64,000 nucleotides of DNA from Pieris napi. Its lineage: Eukaryota > Arthropoda > Insecta > Lepidoptera > Pieridae. Below the pieces are notes generated by a model. It had not been told where the DNA came from. It did no database searches and saw only the letters and a program-made list of their open reading frames with translations. Shown piece by piece: positions 36,107 to 48,600 of the stretch (position 1 is its first letter; each line of letters opens with the position of its first letter). The DNA lies in contig NC_062252.1 in assembly GCF_905475465.1 (NCBI RefSeq), positions 7,130,001 to 7,194,000 on the forward strand. The letters run 5' to 3'. Position numbers and translations under genes: made by a program.

Positions 36107-37317
36107 TTTTGTATGGGAGGAACAAAAAGTTGAATATTTTTAAATATAATATATTTAATTAATCAAAGTATGAAACATTGTTTTCTATGCACTTTTGCCA
36201 TCTCATAGGTAGGTTCATTGATCCCTTTACTAAAAAACCCAGTCGGACGGGAATCAATAAAATCTGTGAAGGCGATTTGGACTGCTCTATCAGAGTTAAA
36301 TTTTTTCCCTTGCAAGAAGTCGTCCAAATTTCGAGGATGGAGGACGGAGGATGTCTTAGACATTCCAATTGAAGCTCTTCTAATTTGGTAGCCGTCTGTT
36401 GTGCAGTATGTGGTCTAGCATTGTCGTGAAGTAGCAGTGGCGTGGAGCGATTGACCAGCCTAGGTTGTTTAGCCACTAGCTTTTCCATCATGGTTTGTAA
36501 TTGACTGACAATGAACATCAGCCGTAATATTTTGGCCAGATTTGAGAAAACTGCAATGAACAATACCGGCACTAGAACGAACGCTTACAAGTAACTTTTT
36601 TGGGGTTAATTTTCGCTTGGGGCAGGATTTGGCTGTCTGGCTAGGATCCAACCATTGCACTGAGCGCTTCCGATTATCATGAAGTATCCATTTTTCATCA
36701 CAGGTAATGATTCGGTTTAAAATACCTTCATTATTGTGCTGGTTCAGTAATGTAAGGCAGCAGCCGACGCGCGTTTGCCGGTTTGCTTCAATTCGTGAAG
36801 TACCCATCTTTCAAGCTTTTTAATTTTCCCAATTTGCTTCAAGTGAATTAAAACAGTTTTGTCACTAACACCGCAGCCTGCAGCTAACTCGGACGTGGTT
36901 TGCGATGGATCCGCTTCCACAATAGCCTTCAATACTTCATTATCAACTTGGGTCTCAGGCCGTCCACGGGGCTTGTTCTGCAGGTCGAAATTTCCAGAAC
37001 AAAAACATTGGAACCAAAAACGAACTGTGTTTTCTTTTGCAACATGACCGCCATACGCATCATTTACCCTTCGAGTCGTTTCCGCAGCACTAGTGCCACG
37101 GCGGAACTCGTACTCGTAAATAATGCGACACTTAAAGTTTTCCATTTTGTAAAATGAGTGACGCAAACAGAAAAAAATCAAATGAATGACGGTCATCGAA
37201 GCACAAATACATGAGTAAATAGCTGTACAAATTTGAATTTGGAATTCCTTACCAAAGAGGAGAACATCGTGATTAAAGTGGCCAGTACGATATACCCCAA
37301 TTTCGTATGAAAGGACC
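36107..37317 (-). mobile_element. mariner transposon inserted in unit 2
   Basis: TA flanks (36105-36106 and 37318-37319), and unit 1 at about 30603 preserves the empty site GTTAAATAATATTATTTT. The right end, read on the minus strand, is GGTCCTTTCATACGAAATT, like cecropia/mellifera-type mariner ends. The left end TTTTGTATGGGAGGAAC is not a clear inverted copy. Confidence 0.9.
36159..37145 (-). pseudogene. mariner transposase, frameshifted
   Basis: ATG at 37143-37145 (MENFKCRIIYEYEFRRGTSA). Helix-turn-helix regions follow: KPRGRPETQVDNEVLKAIVE and GCGVSDKTVLIHLKQIGKIK. After a frame change near 36790 come TCDEKWILHDN (first catalytic aspartate) and LLLHDNARPHTAQQT (second). The SPDL/P-region expected to supply the third aspartate is missing: a short deletion joins CLRHPPSS to LDDFLQGKKF-like sequence in another frame. 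Inactive. Confidence 0.9.
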
Positions 37318-40300
37318 TAATATTATTTTAGCATTTAAAAGTTGACTGAGTTTCGTGTTATAACTCATCTAGGTTTATTATATTTTTTTCCTAAAGTAAT
37401 AAAAGACCGATCTCCAAGAAATTTCAATTGACAATTAAAAATTATTTCTAAAACTTTATTTGAAAAATCTATAATAATAAATAATATTTATTTATACCTG
37501 TAGTACGCTCAAGCATCCGTTGATAATTACAAGAAAGTTTGATTTGTCGGTGAAGGCTCCCATTCCAGCAGCAATCACACTAGATACGGCATATGTTAAC
37601 AGACCCAACGCTGACAGGCGAAAGAGAGTCAAGTCCGAATGCTCTTCAACTCTGCGGAACTCCAACCATTTCACCCTGTGAATAGGTGCGGTATAAGAAG
37701 GAGGATTTGCGCTCCATCTCATTTTACTACCACTAATCGTAAAGAAACAAACCAAAAATGGCAAGAGTTAGAAAAGGAGGTGTTAATCACAAATGTGACG
37801 GTCATTCAAATGTCGGAGCCGTTAAGGAAGGAGGATGGGATGTAATGGAAGGGACCAAAAAACAAAAATGAATAAATTAAAAGCAAAACTCATAAAATCA
37901 ATCATAAAAGACATGCAAATTTCAATTCAATTGCGGAACTTTGTGAACATTACGGTAAATTAAATAAAAAAAACTTTATCATATTTGAAATACAATAGAT
38001 TTATTATACAGAAAACTTACCGTTTAAATCCAAGCAGAATTACCAAAACAGAAAGCACCATCAGCGCGCAGTGAACCAAATCCGGAAAATAAAACAAGTA
38101 GATGAAAAATTCCAGCGGGAACTCCAAATCGCTGGAGATGTGGCCTTCAGATGCGTCTGCCCGAACAACGCGGATGTCGCGTTGCGCCGCTGTTATCGCA
38201 TCGGCAACTCTGCAACCAAACGAGTTTTCATCTTTATATCATTTTTAATTGTTGTTTTTTTACAAGAGACCTTTATTGGTGATATTTTTACGAGTATTAT
38301 TCTATTGTTTCTATTTCATGCTCTATTTATCATTAGTATGAAATTAAAATAAATGGAGTTAGTGATAAATAATGATGGTTAGAAAGTAATTAATCTGGTA
38401 TAGGTATAATGGATGAATGTATCTGTGAATGATCGACTAAAACTAAAATGCAGGTGTCGTTGCATTAGTCATATTTGGGGTGATATTTTCTTATTAATAT
38501 GTGTAAAAAAGTAATTGAAATTGTTCCCTTAATATATAATAAAAAATGAACATATATAGTTCAAATGTATGTTAACTAATGATTTTGACGACAACTTACC
38601 CGAAAAAGCGAACAATAAACATTACGTTAATAAATGCGCCGATGACAGAATATTCAATGATGAAGTGGTAAAGATCGCTGACAATCGTTCCCATTATCGG
38701 ATTCCTTCCACACACACTCGAATTATAAATATTAGCGATCAAGGTAGCTTGATTTAACGTATCGAAAGCCTCAAATATTTCCGATGCAATGTCCGCTGAA
38801 AGAAGGAAATCGTAACATAATTATCTTGAAATATAATCAATATTGGACAGATATTCTTGCTGGGTAACAGACTTTGTAAATTTGGAATTCTTCCTGACCG
38901 ACTTGCAGCACTGACTTTCAACGCCATAGTCAACTCAAGGACTCACTCGTAAACATGCGAAAATACAATCTAAAAACGTGCTCAAAATGATAATGATGAA
39001 AAAAAGCCGAAACTGAAAAGAATGCTACGAAGAAACATCGAAAAACTTGCTGAATGTCGTGGTTCATCGACACGATTATTTTCGACACTATAGCCACAAA
39101 ATCTCTATCATATCCAAAACTCTCTTGGGTCATGGGCACCAAATTGGATACCGTAATAACAATAGGTTTCACCGTAGAAGTGTACAGCTTTTGGAAAACT
39201 TCCAACAAGGTTCTCAGGTTGGGTCGGTCGGTTATCGATGCGTACGTGGTGAACGGGTTATCATTTGGCCACAAACCTCTAAGCCCGTGGTTTTGATTCT
39301 TGTCGAACCCTATCGTACTCTTTATTACGTCGATGAACTTTGATTTAGGAGTGAAACCACGAAAGTAATATGAGGCATGAGTAGATGAAAATTGTTAGGT
39401 AAGGTTTATTATCATGCAAGAAATTTTAGTATGAGAAAAGGCTGGAAGATTTTTCTCTATTTCTGATTATACTAACTGGTGTTGAGAGTTATAGTCGGGG
39501 TCGAAAAGCTACTGTAATTGCTGCGGATTTAAAGGTGTGGTCGCAGTCGATGCAACAGTTGTAGCAGCCGTCGTTACAGCACCAAAAACACGACCAGCAT
39601 GTCACAAAATTTGTTTACGAATGGCTTCTGCAAATTTAAATACGGTTTTAACTATAATTATCTTCATTAGCAACAACCGAACACAATCTTGGAAATCAAA
39701 TAGTTTTCCTGGTTCTAAAAATATCTTCCTGCTATCAATCAATAATTCTTTGTTATACACATGAGTTACACATATTACAGATATTTCGCAATTCTAAAAT
39801 ACTTGATAGATAAACGATAACTGTTATTCGAACATATAATTTCATATTTCATTGCAGCTCGATAAATTGCAAATAATACCTACGTTTTCTTAATAGTTTT
39901 TGCGTTAAATTAACGTTTTAAATGAGTTAAATGCGAACGTCCAATATAACTTACACTTCAACTTTCAACTTTGCTATTTTAGATAACTTGACATTTGGCA
40001 TATAAATATTACTAATCGATGTTTGCATAGGTAACGTTATTAGAGTATATGATTATTTGTTTTCAATAGCTTTATGCAAGAGACTCACTACTATCTAATA
40101 AAAATAATAAGTTTAAATAATTCATTTATTCTCAATCCTTTTAAATTAGTTTGTATGTTATTTGCTTCTAACATTTCTTGAAAATCCCTTAAAAAAAATA
40201 AAAAAAAATCAGACTCATCTTTGTAATAATGAAAATTCAATTATAAAAGCAGTGGAAAATTCTGTACATCAATAATTAATATTTAAACAATGGATAATAT

Positions 40301-42528
40301 ATAAAAGTTTGAATATTTAAATCAAATGTGAGGTAAATACCAACTATTATCGTACATGAATGTTAATTTTTTTTAATTTCTCAGATCTAAATCAAGACTA
40401 TGATTACTGATTCACAGTCTTTTAAGTTTTAACTGGCGCCATCTAGTTGCAGTTAGTACTTTTCGAATGCTATCTACGTTTCTACACTTAACCGGCATAG
40501 TTAAGTACTATTGCACCCTGAAAAACTATTAATACCAAATAGGTACTAAAAGGATTTTTATTTTCTTTCAGATTACAAGACAAAAACACTTTTAAACTAA
40601 ATAGCACCAGTTCTTTAATTTATATGCACTTTGAATAATTAAATATAATTGGGGCTTATTTGTGTTTAATAGATAAAATTGACAATTTGTACTCAATTAA
40701 AATTAAACAATAGGTTAGTAGGTTAAAATAATACACACAATAAATTGTTATCATTAATTATTTAATTTACGCAAATAGACATTTTTTTATAATATTTTAA
40801 AGTAGAGATTCCAAACATTTATTTTTGGTAAGTATCTAATTTAACATCGAGAAAACCACATAATTTGATAAACCTAAGATACAAATATCGGTACATTTTC
40901 CAAACTTTAGGTACACAGTAAATATTACCTACAAAATTTAAGTTAGAAATCGTATAGAGTTATAAAAGGGCTTACTAATAAGTGTTAAAAATACCGGCAG
41001 TGATAAAACCAAGCCAAACACGCAATCTCTTTAATATCGAACATTCACCGCGTAGCCTTCTCAAAGGATAGGCTATAATTTTTGACGCCAATTTTAATTT
41101 CATCTAAAATTTGTATTATAATAATCCACTCAAAACTACATTCACTCGCATCTCACAAGGTGAGCACACACTCTCCGAAACTGTAATCAGATCCTTAAAT
41201 TTTAAATAAATATATTATTAAATAATATTTTAAGATCTATTTATACACAATCCGTACGTAACATAATGATATAGCGCTTGACGCCTTCGTTTAATTAATA
41301 CAATAATAAACTCATTCTAGGTACAGTGCCTAAGTAAATTATATAGACAGCTTATAAAAATAGATTGCACATAAAGGTTGTTACGAAAATATTTGTAAAG
41401 ACATTTCATGCAACAGAATTTTATATAATTTTGTTTATCTCGTTCGTAGATCGGCGTAATTTACACAAAACGTCAACAATAAATTTTACCCTTTCAGCAA
41501 ATACAATACTAGATTTATACAATTTCAACGCTAAATATAGTGCTTATAAAATGTGAGCGATGTATTAAAAAAATTGTATTGTATGGCCCCTTGCAATCAA
41601 AATATTTATACTCAATGTGGTTAAGCAGTTCCTGTTATATTCCTGCAATTTTTGTGTTTTGGTGTTCTGCTTATTAAGTACTTACATCATCTAAATACTA
41701 TTCGTACGTAACATCCATATTCTACTTATCTCAAATATGTTGGCTAATAAATTTTTGAAACTTTAATATTATAATGCTTACGCAACTACTTTATTAAATT
41801 GGAGAACGTCGTGTTTGTTGACGGCCTTAGAAATTAATGGCCATTATTAATACGTTACGTTTGATAACTTTCTTGATACCTTGTTAATAATGGTAGATTC
41901 AATTTTTTTGGGTTTTGAGTGGAGCCACAAAAAAGGTGGGAGTTAGCACTGAGCTGTGAAAAAACGACCTTATCTCGAAGATTTTTGGATCCACTCATAT
42001 TTATCTATTCCGTATTAACAAAGAGCCTTTAAGATGTTTAATTTAGGTATTTAATTATTTATAAGTTGCCGTTAGACTGTATGGAAGTATTTCAACCACC
42101 CAATACTGTAAGTACACGTTTCCGTACGAAATCGCGTGTAATTTTTAATTTTTAAAACTAAATTACTTCATAACCGAGTTTTATTTTGGTAGTTTATTTT
42201 TAAACGAAATTTATTGATAATGAAAATATTGTCAAATTTATCAAGATGGTTTAAGGAGGGAACAATTCACAACAAATTCTGATTCGTTTTTATGAGCAAT
42301 ATACGTATTAAATGTTCATCAGTCTTGGAAATAAAACTGTAAGTGGAATGTGATTTGAATGTTCCTCAAAGGCTATACCCGGGAGTTTAACCTGACGTTC
42401 TACCTACGCTAAATATACCTAGACTGAAATCGAAAAACTACAATTGCTGTCCCGGATGAGGACGAAATCGGTAAAACCCTCATATATATCGCCAATATCT
42501 TACTATATCCATTTTAATGAATGGGAAT

Positions 42529-42669
42529 TCACTCAAGTCGAGCTTTGTAGCTGGTCTTCCAGATCTCGGCGAGGGTCACTGCGGAGTGGAAGCGATGGAA
42601 TATGCAGAGTGGCAGAGTGAATCGTTGTACGAGTGACCAGGCGACGAATCCGTAGAAGTCCAATTGGAC
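42529..42669 (-). CDS. Otop: Otopetrin exon 15 (C-terminus, stop)
   Basis: 47 codons including the TGA at 42529-42531, phase 0. Last membrane span and short tail. Confidence 0.95.
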   Translation of the reverse strand, partial: VQLDFYGFVAWSLVQRFTLPLCIFHRFHSAVTLAEIWKTSYKARLE

Positions 42670-45600
42670 CTTCAATTTGGAAGAATTTAATAAAAATTTA
42701 TTCATAAAGGTACCCGGACGGGTGTTTTAAGTTTTAAAATTTTAAATTATTATAATATGTAAAACAAAGTGTGCGTGTACTTATGTACGCGCGTAAGAAG
42801 TTATACTTCTTTGGCATTATTAAAAATAGTTTTTGATTGCAAATAATGCAAATAATTAATTACAATTAAATAATCAAAGACTGGTAAAGGAGTCATTATA
42901 GTCAATAGAGTTCAGTTTACATTTGAAAAATTAAATAAATAAATATTTATTATTATTCTCGTACATTAAGTGTAACATAAATTCTATTATTATTCGAATG
43001 TTGTTTTTAAATTATGTCCAATGCCGTAGCATCTTCCGTGGGCAACTTCATTCTGTTAATTTTGTGTAACGGTGCGTGCGCATCGTAAAATTTCTCTCAT
43101 AAATTTTTCATAACGCACCTAAAGAAGTATAACTTCAGAAAAAAATTAAACTGCAAATAAAACTTAAAGAAAAAACACTTAAATTCTTTACATGAGTTTT
43201 TAGTTTATATGTCATAAATATTTTTTTAAGGCGAATTAATGATCGGACTTTGCCAACTAAACCGACAATTATTGTTACTCCGGGAAAATAACCCAGAACA
43301 TTCGGGGCATGCGATAACCAAGTATCAGACGCCTAACCCTTTCAATTCTTTGAAAATTCCCTTTACGTCGTGTTTATATCTAATACGTTCTATTCATTAA
43401 ACAACAGGTTCTAAACTATTTCGATCTACCAACTTACCGGGTTAGCCAGAACTTTCTGAGCCTCGACGGTGTATATGAGCCACATGGTTACGTTGCAGAT
43501 GAGCAGGAAGGTGACGGCTTGACGGGCTGGTTTGCTGCGCTCTTGTTCTGGAAGATGTACTCGACGTCTTGAGACATCCGCAATGAAGAGTAGTTGAAGA
43601 ATAACCTGGAAAATATCGAATCCATGAGTCCTCCATCATGACTCTCGACAGAAAACGCTATGGGAATATTCTCATGGTTAACAAGTAACCATTTCCATAC
43701 ATATTCTATGGGTGACTGCAGGTATAGGTATAGTCTAGGTAAGTGTAAGATACAGAACTGGACTAAGCCTGAACTACGTCTCCCGTATGTCAAAATCCGT
43801 TACGTTTGTGACATACGAGATACTTTGCGATAAGTATCGATTCTGTTGCCCTAGGTTTCGTTGGTTAGTTAAATTTCAGCGTTTAAAAGTTACTGAGGAA
43901 TTATTTCGTGTTATGGCTCATCCTGGTTTAGGTATGAGCTTTATTTCAAACTGCTAGTAATATATTTGTAGTAAAGTTATAGAAGACCGATCTTCAAGAA
44001 ATTTCAACTGACGATTAAAAATTATTTCTGAAACTTTATTTGAGAAAGCTAATTATTTATTGTATTGATATTCACCTGTAGTACGCTCAAGCATCCGGTG
44101 ATCATTACAAGAAGGTTTGGTTCGTGGGTGAAGGCTCCCATTCCACCAGCAATCACACTGAACACGGCATATGTGAACAGTCCAAACGCCGACACGCGAA
44201 GGAGGATATCGTTCAAGTCCGACTGCTCTTCAGAACGGAACTTCAACGATTGCACCCTGTGAATAGGCTCGGTATAGGAGGGAGGATCTGCGCTCCATTT
44301 CATTTTACTACCACTAATCGTAAAGAAACAAACCAAAAATGGTAAGAGTTAGAAAAGGAGGTGTTAATCACAAATGTGACGGTCATGAAAATGTCGAAGC
44401 CGTTAGGGAAGGAGGAAGGGATGTAATGGAAGGGACAAAAAACAAAAATAAATAAACTAAAACAAAACTCATAAAATCAATCATAAAAGACATGCAAATT
44501 TTAATTAAATGGCGGAACTTTGCAAACATTATGGTAAATTAAATAAAAAACTATATCATATTTGAAATTCAATAGATTTATTTTACATAAAACTTACCGT
44601 ATAAATCCAATCAGAATTGCCAGAATAGAAAGCACCATCAGAGCGCAGTGAGACACATCCGCCAAATAAATCGATAAACGCTTGAAATCTTGGTGTCTGA
44701 TCAGCACGAAGAAGAGAATCAAGCAGATGAGTGATGCCACCAAGAACAGCAAACCGCAGAAGAGGCCTTTAGATGCGCCTGCGCAGTCTACGCGGTTGCC
44801 GCGTTGCGCCGCTGCCATAGCTGCCGCCCTGCGGGATAGAACAGCCTCCAGACGTCTTTCCAGATCTTCGTCATTGGCAACTCTGCAACCAAACGAGTAT
44901 TTATCTTTATATCATTTTTAATTGTTGATATTTTTACAAGAGACACTTTTTGGTGATATTTTTAAGAGTATTATTCTATTGTTCTATTTCATGCTCTATA
45001 TCACTAGTATGAGAATTAAAATAAATGGAGTTAGTGATAAATAATGATGGTTAGTTAGTTAATTAATCTGGTAATGGGTGAATGTTTATGTGAATGATCG
45101 ACTAAAACTAAAATACAGGTTTGGTTGCATTAGTCACATTTGGGGTGATTTTTCCTTATACACATAGAAAGGAATTAAAGTTCCCTTAATATATGTATAA
45201 AAAGTCATCCCTTCTAGTTAAAATCTATGTTAACTAATGATTTTTAACGATAACATACCCGGGATAGCGGCCAATATGCTTCCACATGACGTAGATAACT
45301 GCGGCGCCGATGAGAGAATATTCAATGATGAAGGGGTAAAGATATGGCGCGGAGTCACTGACAATAGTTCCCATTATCGGATTCCTTCCACACACGCTCG
45401 TATTATCAATATTAGCGATCAAGGCAGCCGGGTTTAAGGTATCGAAAGACTCAAATATTTCTGATGCATTGTCCGCTGAAAGAAGGAAATCGTATCATAA
45501 TTATCTTGACATATAGTCAACATTGGGCAGGTAAAAAACATTGTATGCAGATAAATTCGGAATTCTTCCAGACCGACTTGCGGCACTAACTTTCCATGCC

Positions 45601-48600
45601 ATAGTCCACTGAAGGGCTCACTCGTAAACATGCGAAATGAAAATACAATCTAATAACGTGCTACAAATGATAACAATTAAAAATAGCCGAAACTGAAAAG
45701 AGTGCTACTGGAACAAAACGTGAGACCGAAGACACATCGACAAACCTGCTGAATGTGGTGGTTCATCGACACGATAAGTTTCGACACTATTGCCCCAAAC
45801 ATCTCTATCATATCCAAAACTCTCTTGGGTCGGGGGCACCAAATTGGATACCGTACTAACAATAGGTTTCACCGTAGAAGTGTACAGCCATTGGAAAACT
45901 TCCAACATGGCTGTCTCAGTTTGGGTCGGTTTCGTCCCGGGTGTGATCGATGCGTACGTGGTGAACGGGTTATCATTCGGCCACGAACCTCTAAGACCGT
46001 GGTTTTGATGCTTGTCGTACCCTATCGTACTCTTTATTACGTCGATGAACTTTGATTTAGGAGTGAAACCTCCACCACCACCAAAGTAATATGAGGCATG
46101 AGTAGCTGAAAATTGTTAGGTAACGTTTATTATCATGCAGGAAATGTTAGTATGAGAAAAGGCTGGAAGATGTCTCTCTATATCTGATTATACTAACTGG
46201 TGGTTAGAGTTGTAGTCGGGGTCGAAGCGGTAGACGTTGCTGCTGTAATTACTGCGGATTTAACGGTAGTGGTCGCAGTAGATGCAACAGTGGTAGCAGC
46301 CGTCGTTACAGCACCAAGAACACGACCAGCATGTCTCAAAGTTTGCTTACGAATGGCTTCTGCAAATTTTAATACAGTTTTAACTATAATTATCTTCATT
46401 AGCAAATACCGAACACACTCTTGGAAATCAATAAATAGAAATTTAATTTACTTCCGAGTACGCCTTCTCCGGACACTCCTTGAGGATTCTTTAAGTGGTA
46501 GTCTGTGATTTCCTTCAGAGATTCGAGTACCAAGGTGCGAATCCAAACGCAGATGTTAGTTGCGACCACGTGCATCAGACCGAATCGAGCGATAACTTTG
46601 AATCGATGAATGTTTAGCTAAAATATAAAAACGTATTAAAGTAATTTTTTGTTAAGGAAATATAATTTTTGAAACTGAATCAGAATAAACTTACACGAGA
46701 ATTCATAAAAATAAAATACATCTGCATGAAAGTGAAAACCATTTGTAAAACGGGGTTTACTCCTTTCAAGATAAGATAACACGGAGATGTCAGCGGTAGT
46801 TCAAAGAATGTCCCGAACTCCAGCCCATTATAAATCATTGTTCCGAGACCAAAAGCTGTAATGAAATTTTATAATTAACGCAGATATATCTTTAGACTAA
46901 TTAAGATTTCAAAAATAATAGGTATATGTATATCTAATAATAGTAATTTTACTGACTATACCCAATTTTGCATTACTTTAATTAAGGAATACCCAAACCA
47001 CCACAAAATAATAAAAAGTGTTGTTAAACAGAGTCCTTACCTATAGCTCCTATTCTAAGGAAGAAACTGCCATGGCTGTGATCATTCTGCGATGTCTTGC
47101 GCCTGCGTACTGGTCTAGCGACAGGGCCTGCCTCGAGCTCCACGACGTCTTGTTGCTAAGTAAAGGCGTGAAACGATATTTAAAGCAATCAAATAGTAGA
47201 AAGCCAGAAATCCACAAATTAATTTCCCATATAATAAAATATTGTTTATTCATTGGTCCATGAAGATATCGTTATTAAACTTGTTGAATTTAAAATAACA
47301 AACTCGAAAATCCATCTACTGAATAATAAGAAATAGATGTTTTAACGACAACTCCATGGTCATATTTTATTAGTATGGTGCAAATACAGATTGATGTTAA
47401 CATATTAATCAGGACCACGCAGGAAAACGCATCTCGAAATTTCGAAAGCAAACTGGGAAATAGCAGAATGAATTAAGCTATGCATACACAGCACATCCAA
47501 AGCAAACCACGACAATTTAAGCAGGTTTTTCAACAACCTCACCTGTTCGGAGGCATACAATAGCGCCATTTGTATTTCCTGTTGTCGAACTTTATCACGC
47601 ATCTTACGGGGATACACCTCCTGCCCAAATGAATATGGAAAAAACAAAAGAATAGGCAGCGTAAACAAAAAAGGTTCATGCGGCCGCGTCCTAACAAAGC
47701 TACACGTGTGAGTAAAAAAAATTGGAAGTGCAAAAACAAAGATTATTTACATCACAATACTCAAAATTATTGTTAACTAATGATGGGGACATGACAATGT
47801 GCTGATGATGTGCTGTGTATTATTAACATGAAAGTGCCTTACCTGGAAGCTTTGTTTCTTGCTATCTTTGGTTGATTTATCCATTTCCTTATCTTTGTCC
47901 TTGGCTTTTCCGTCTTTCTTATCTTTCTTTCCATCTTTACCATCTTTTGTTTCTTTGGTTTTCTTTTCCTTCTCTTTCTTCGGCTTCTTTTCCTTTGGCG
48001 GTGGTTTCGGCTTGGGAGGACTTCCGTTACAGCATGAACTTTCTAATATAACAAACAACGTATTACAGACACCAAATTTAACAAAGACTTATTGTTTTCT
48101 ATAACATACAGCAGTTTAAATAATGGTTTTTGTTATAAGAGCCGGATACAGCTTTATCTGTTTTGTGTTACAAAACATTGACCTCAAAGAAAAATTTGTA
48201 TTTTTTGATAAGTATGGGTTTTTATGCATACATATTATCAAAATATATTCACTTAGCTATATTTACCTTGAAGTAAGAAGCAGAAGACGTACAATAGGAA
48301 GAGAATACTCATTCCGTAGAGGTACGTGAAGAAACCCTCATAATAGTAGAGGGGAAGGTTATGGGTTATCACATCGCTGATGACATAGGCAATGCAAACA
48401 ACCACCAATAGCTTCGCGTAGATGAAGCTGGAGATGATGAACAGAGATGTTCTGGAATAAAAATTTTTGGTTAGCTAAAGATCGTCTTGAAATACTTAAT
48501 AATTTTCAAACACATTATGTATTTGAAAATTATGAAGATGAAGACACGTTTTTAATTCTGCAATTTTACATTATCAAGTATGTAGTGACGTGAAGCAGTT

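Larger units (their letters stand above)
35187..39627 (-). pseudogene. Otopetrin partial copy, unit 2 (exons 9-15)
   Basis: Equivalents: exon 9 39477-39627, exon 10 39047-39384, exon 11 38600-38795, exon 12 38021-38209, exon 13 37498-37732, exon 14 35676-35843, exon 15 35187-35327. Exon 9 has a TGA (39602-39604). Exon 10 has the same acceptor AG to AT loss as unit 1 and a one-base deletion near its end. Exon 15 has an early TAA (35202-35204). Yet exons 11-14 are fully open, keep GT/AG sites and keep the parental phases despite many amino-acid changes (for example VEGSKLVLEVVSFLLISNIA in exon 14). Exons 1-8 are absent, so a working channel is not possible. Confidence 0.9.
33321..39700. repeat. 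Segmental duplication, unit 2
   Basis: The junction at the left joins otopetrin intron 8 sequence (GAAAATCAAATA) to FAM174-upstream sequence (TTTTTCTGGTTCTAAAAATA). Compared with units 1 and 3 it lacks part of the 28-30 kb equivalent, and it has gained a mariner. Confidence 0.9.
39701..46430. repeat. Segmental duplication, unit 3 (contains the intact otopetrin 3' half)
   Basis: Begins with the FAM174-upstream sequence TTTTCCTGGTTCTAAAAATA and ends in intron 8 of the intact otopetrin gene, where it continues into sequence found only once. It carries a ~375-bp repeat at 42765-43140 not present in units 1 or 2. Confidence 0.9.

Noticed and set aside
46200..46508. Plus-strand 102-codon ORF
   Set aside because: Antisense of otopetrin exons 9 and 8; no independent signal.
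47859..48104. Plus-strand ORF rich in S, F and L
   Set aside because: Antisense shadow of the lysine-rich otopetrin exon 4.
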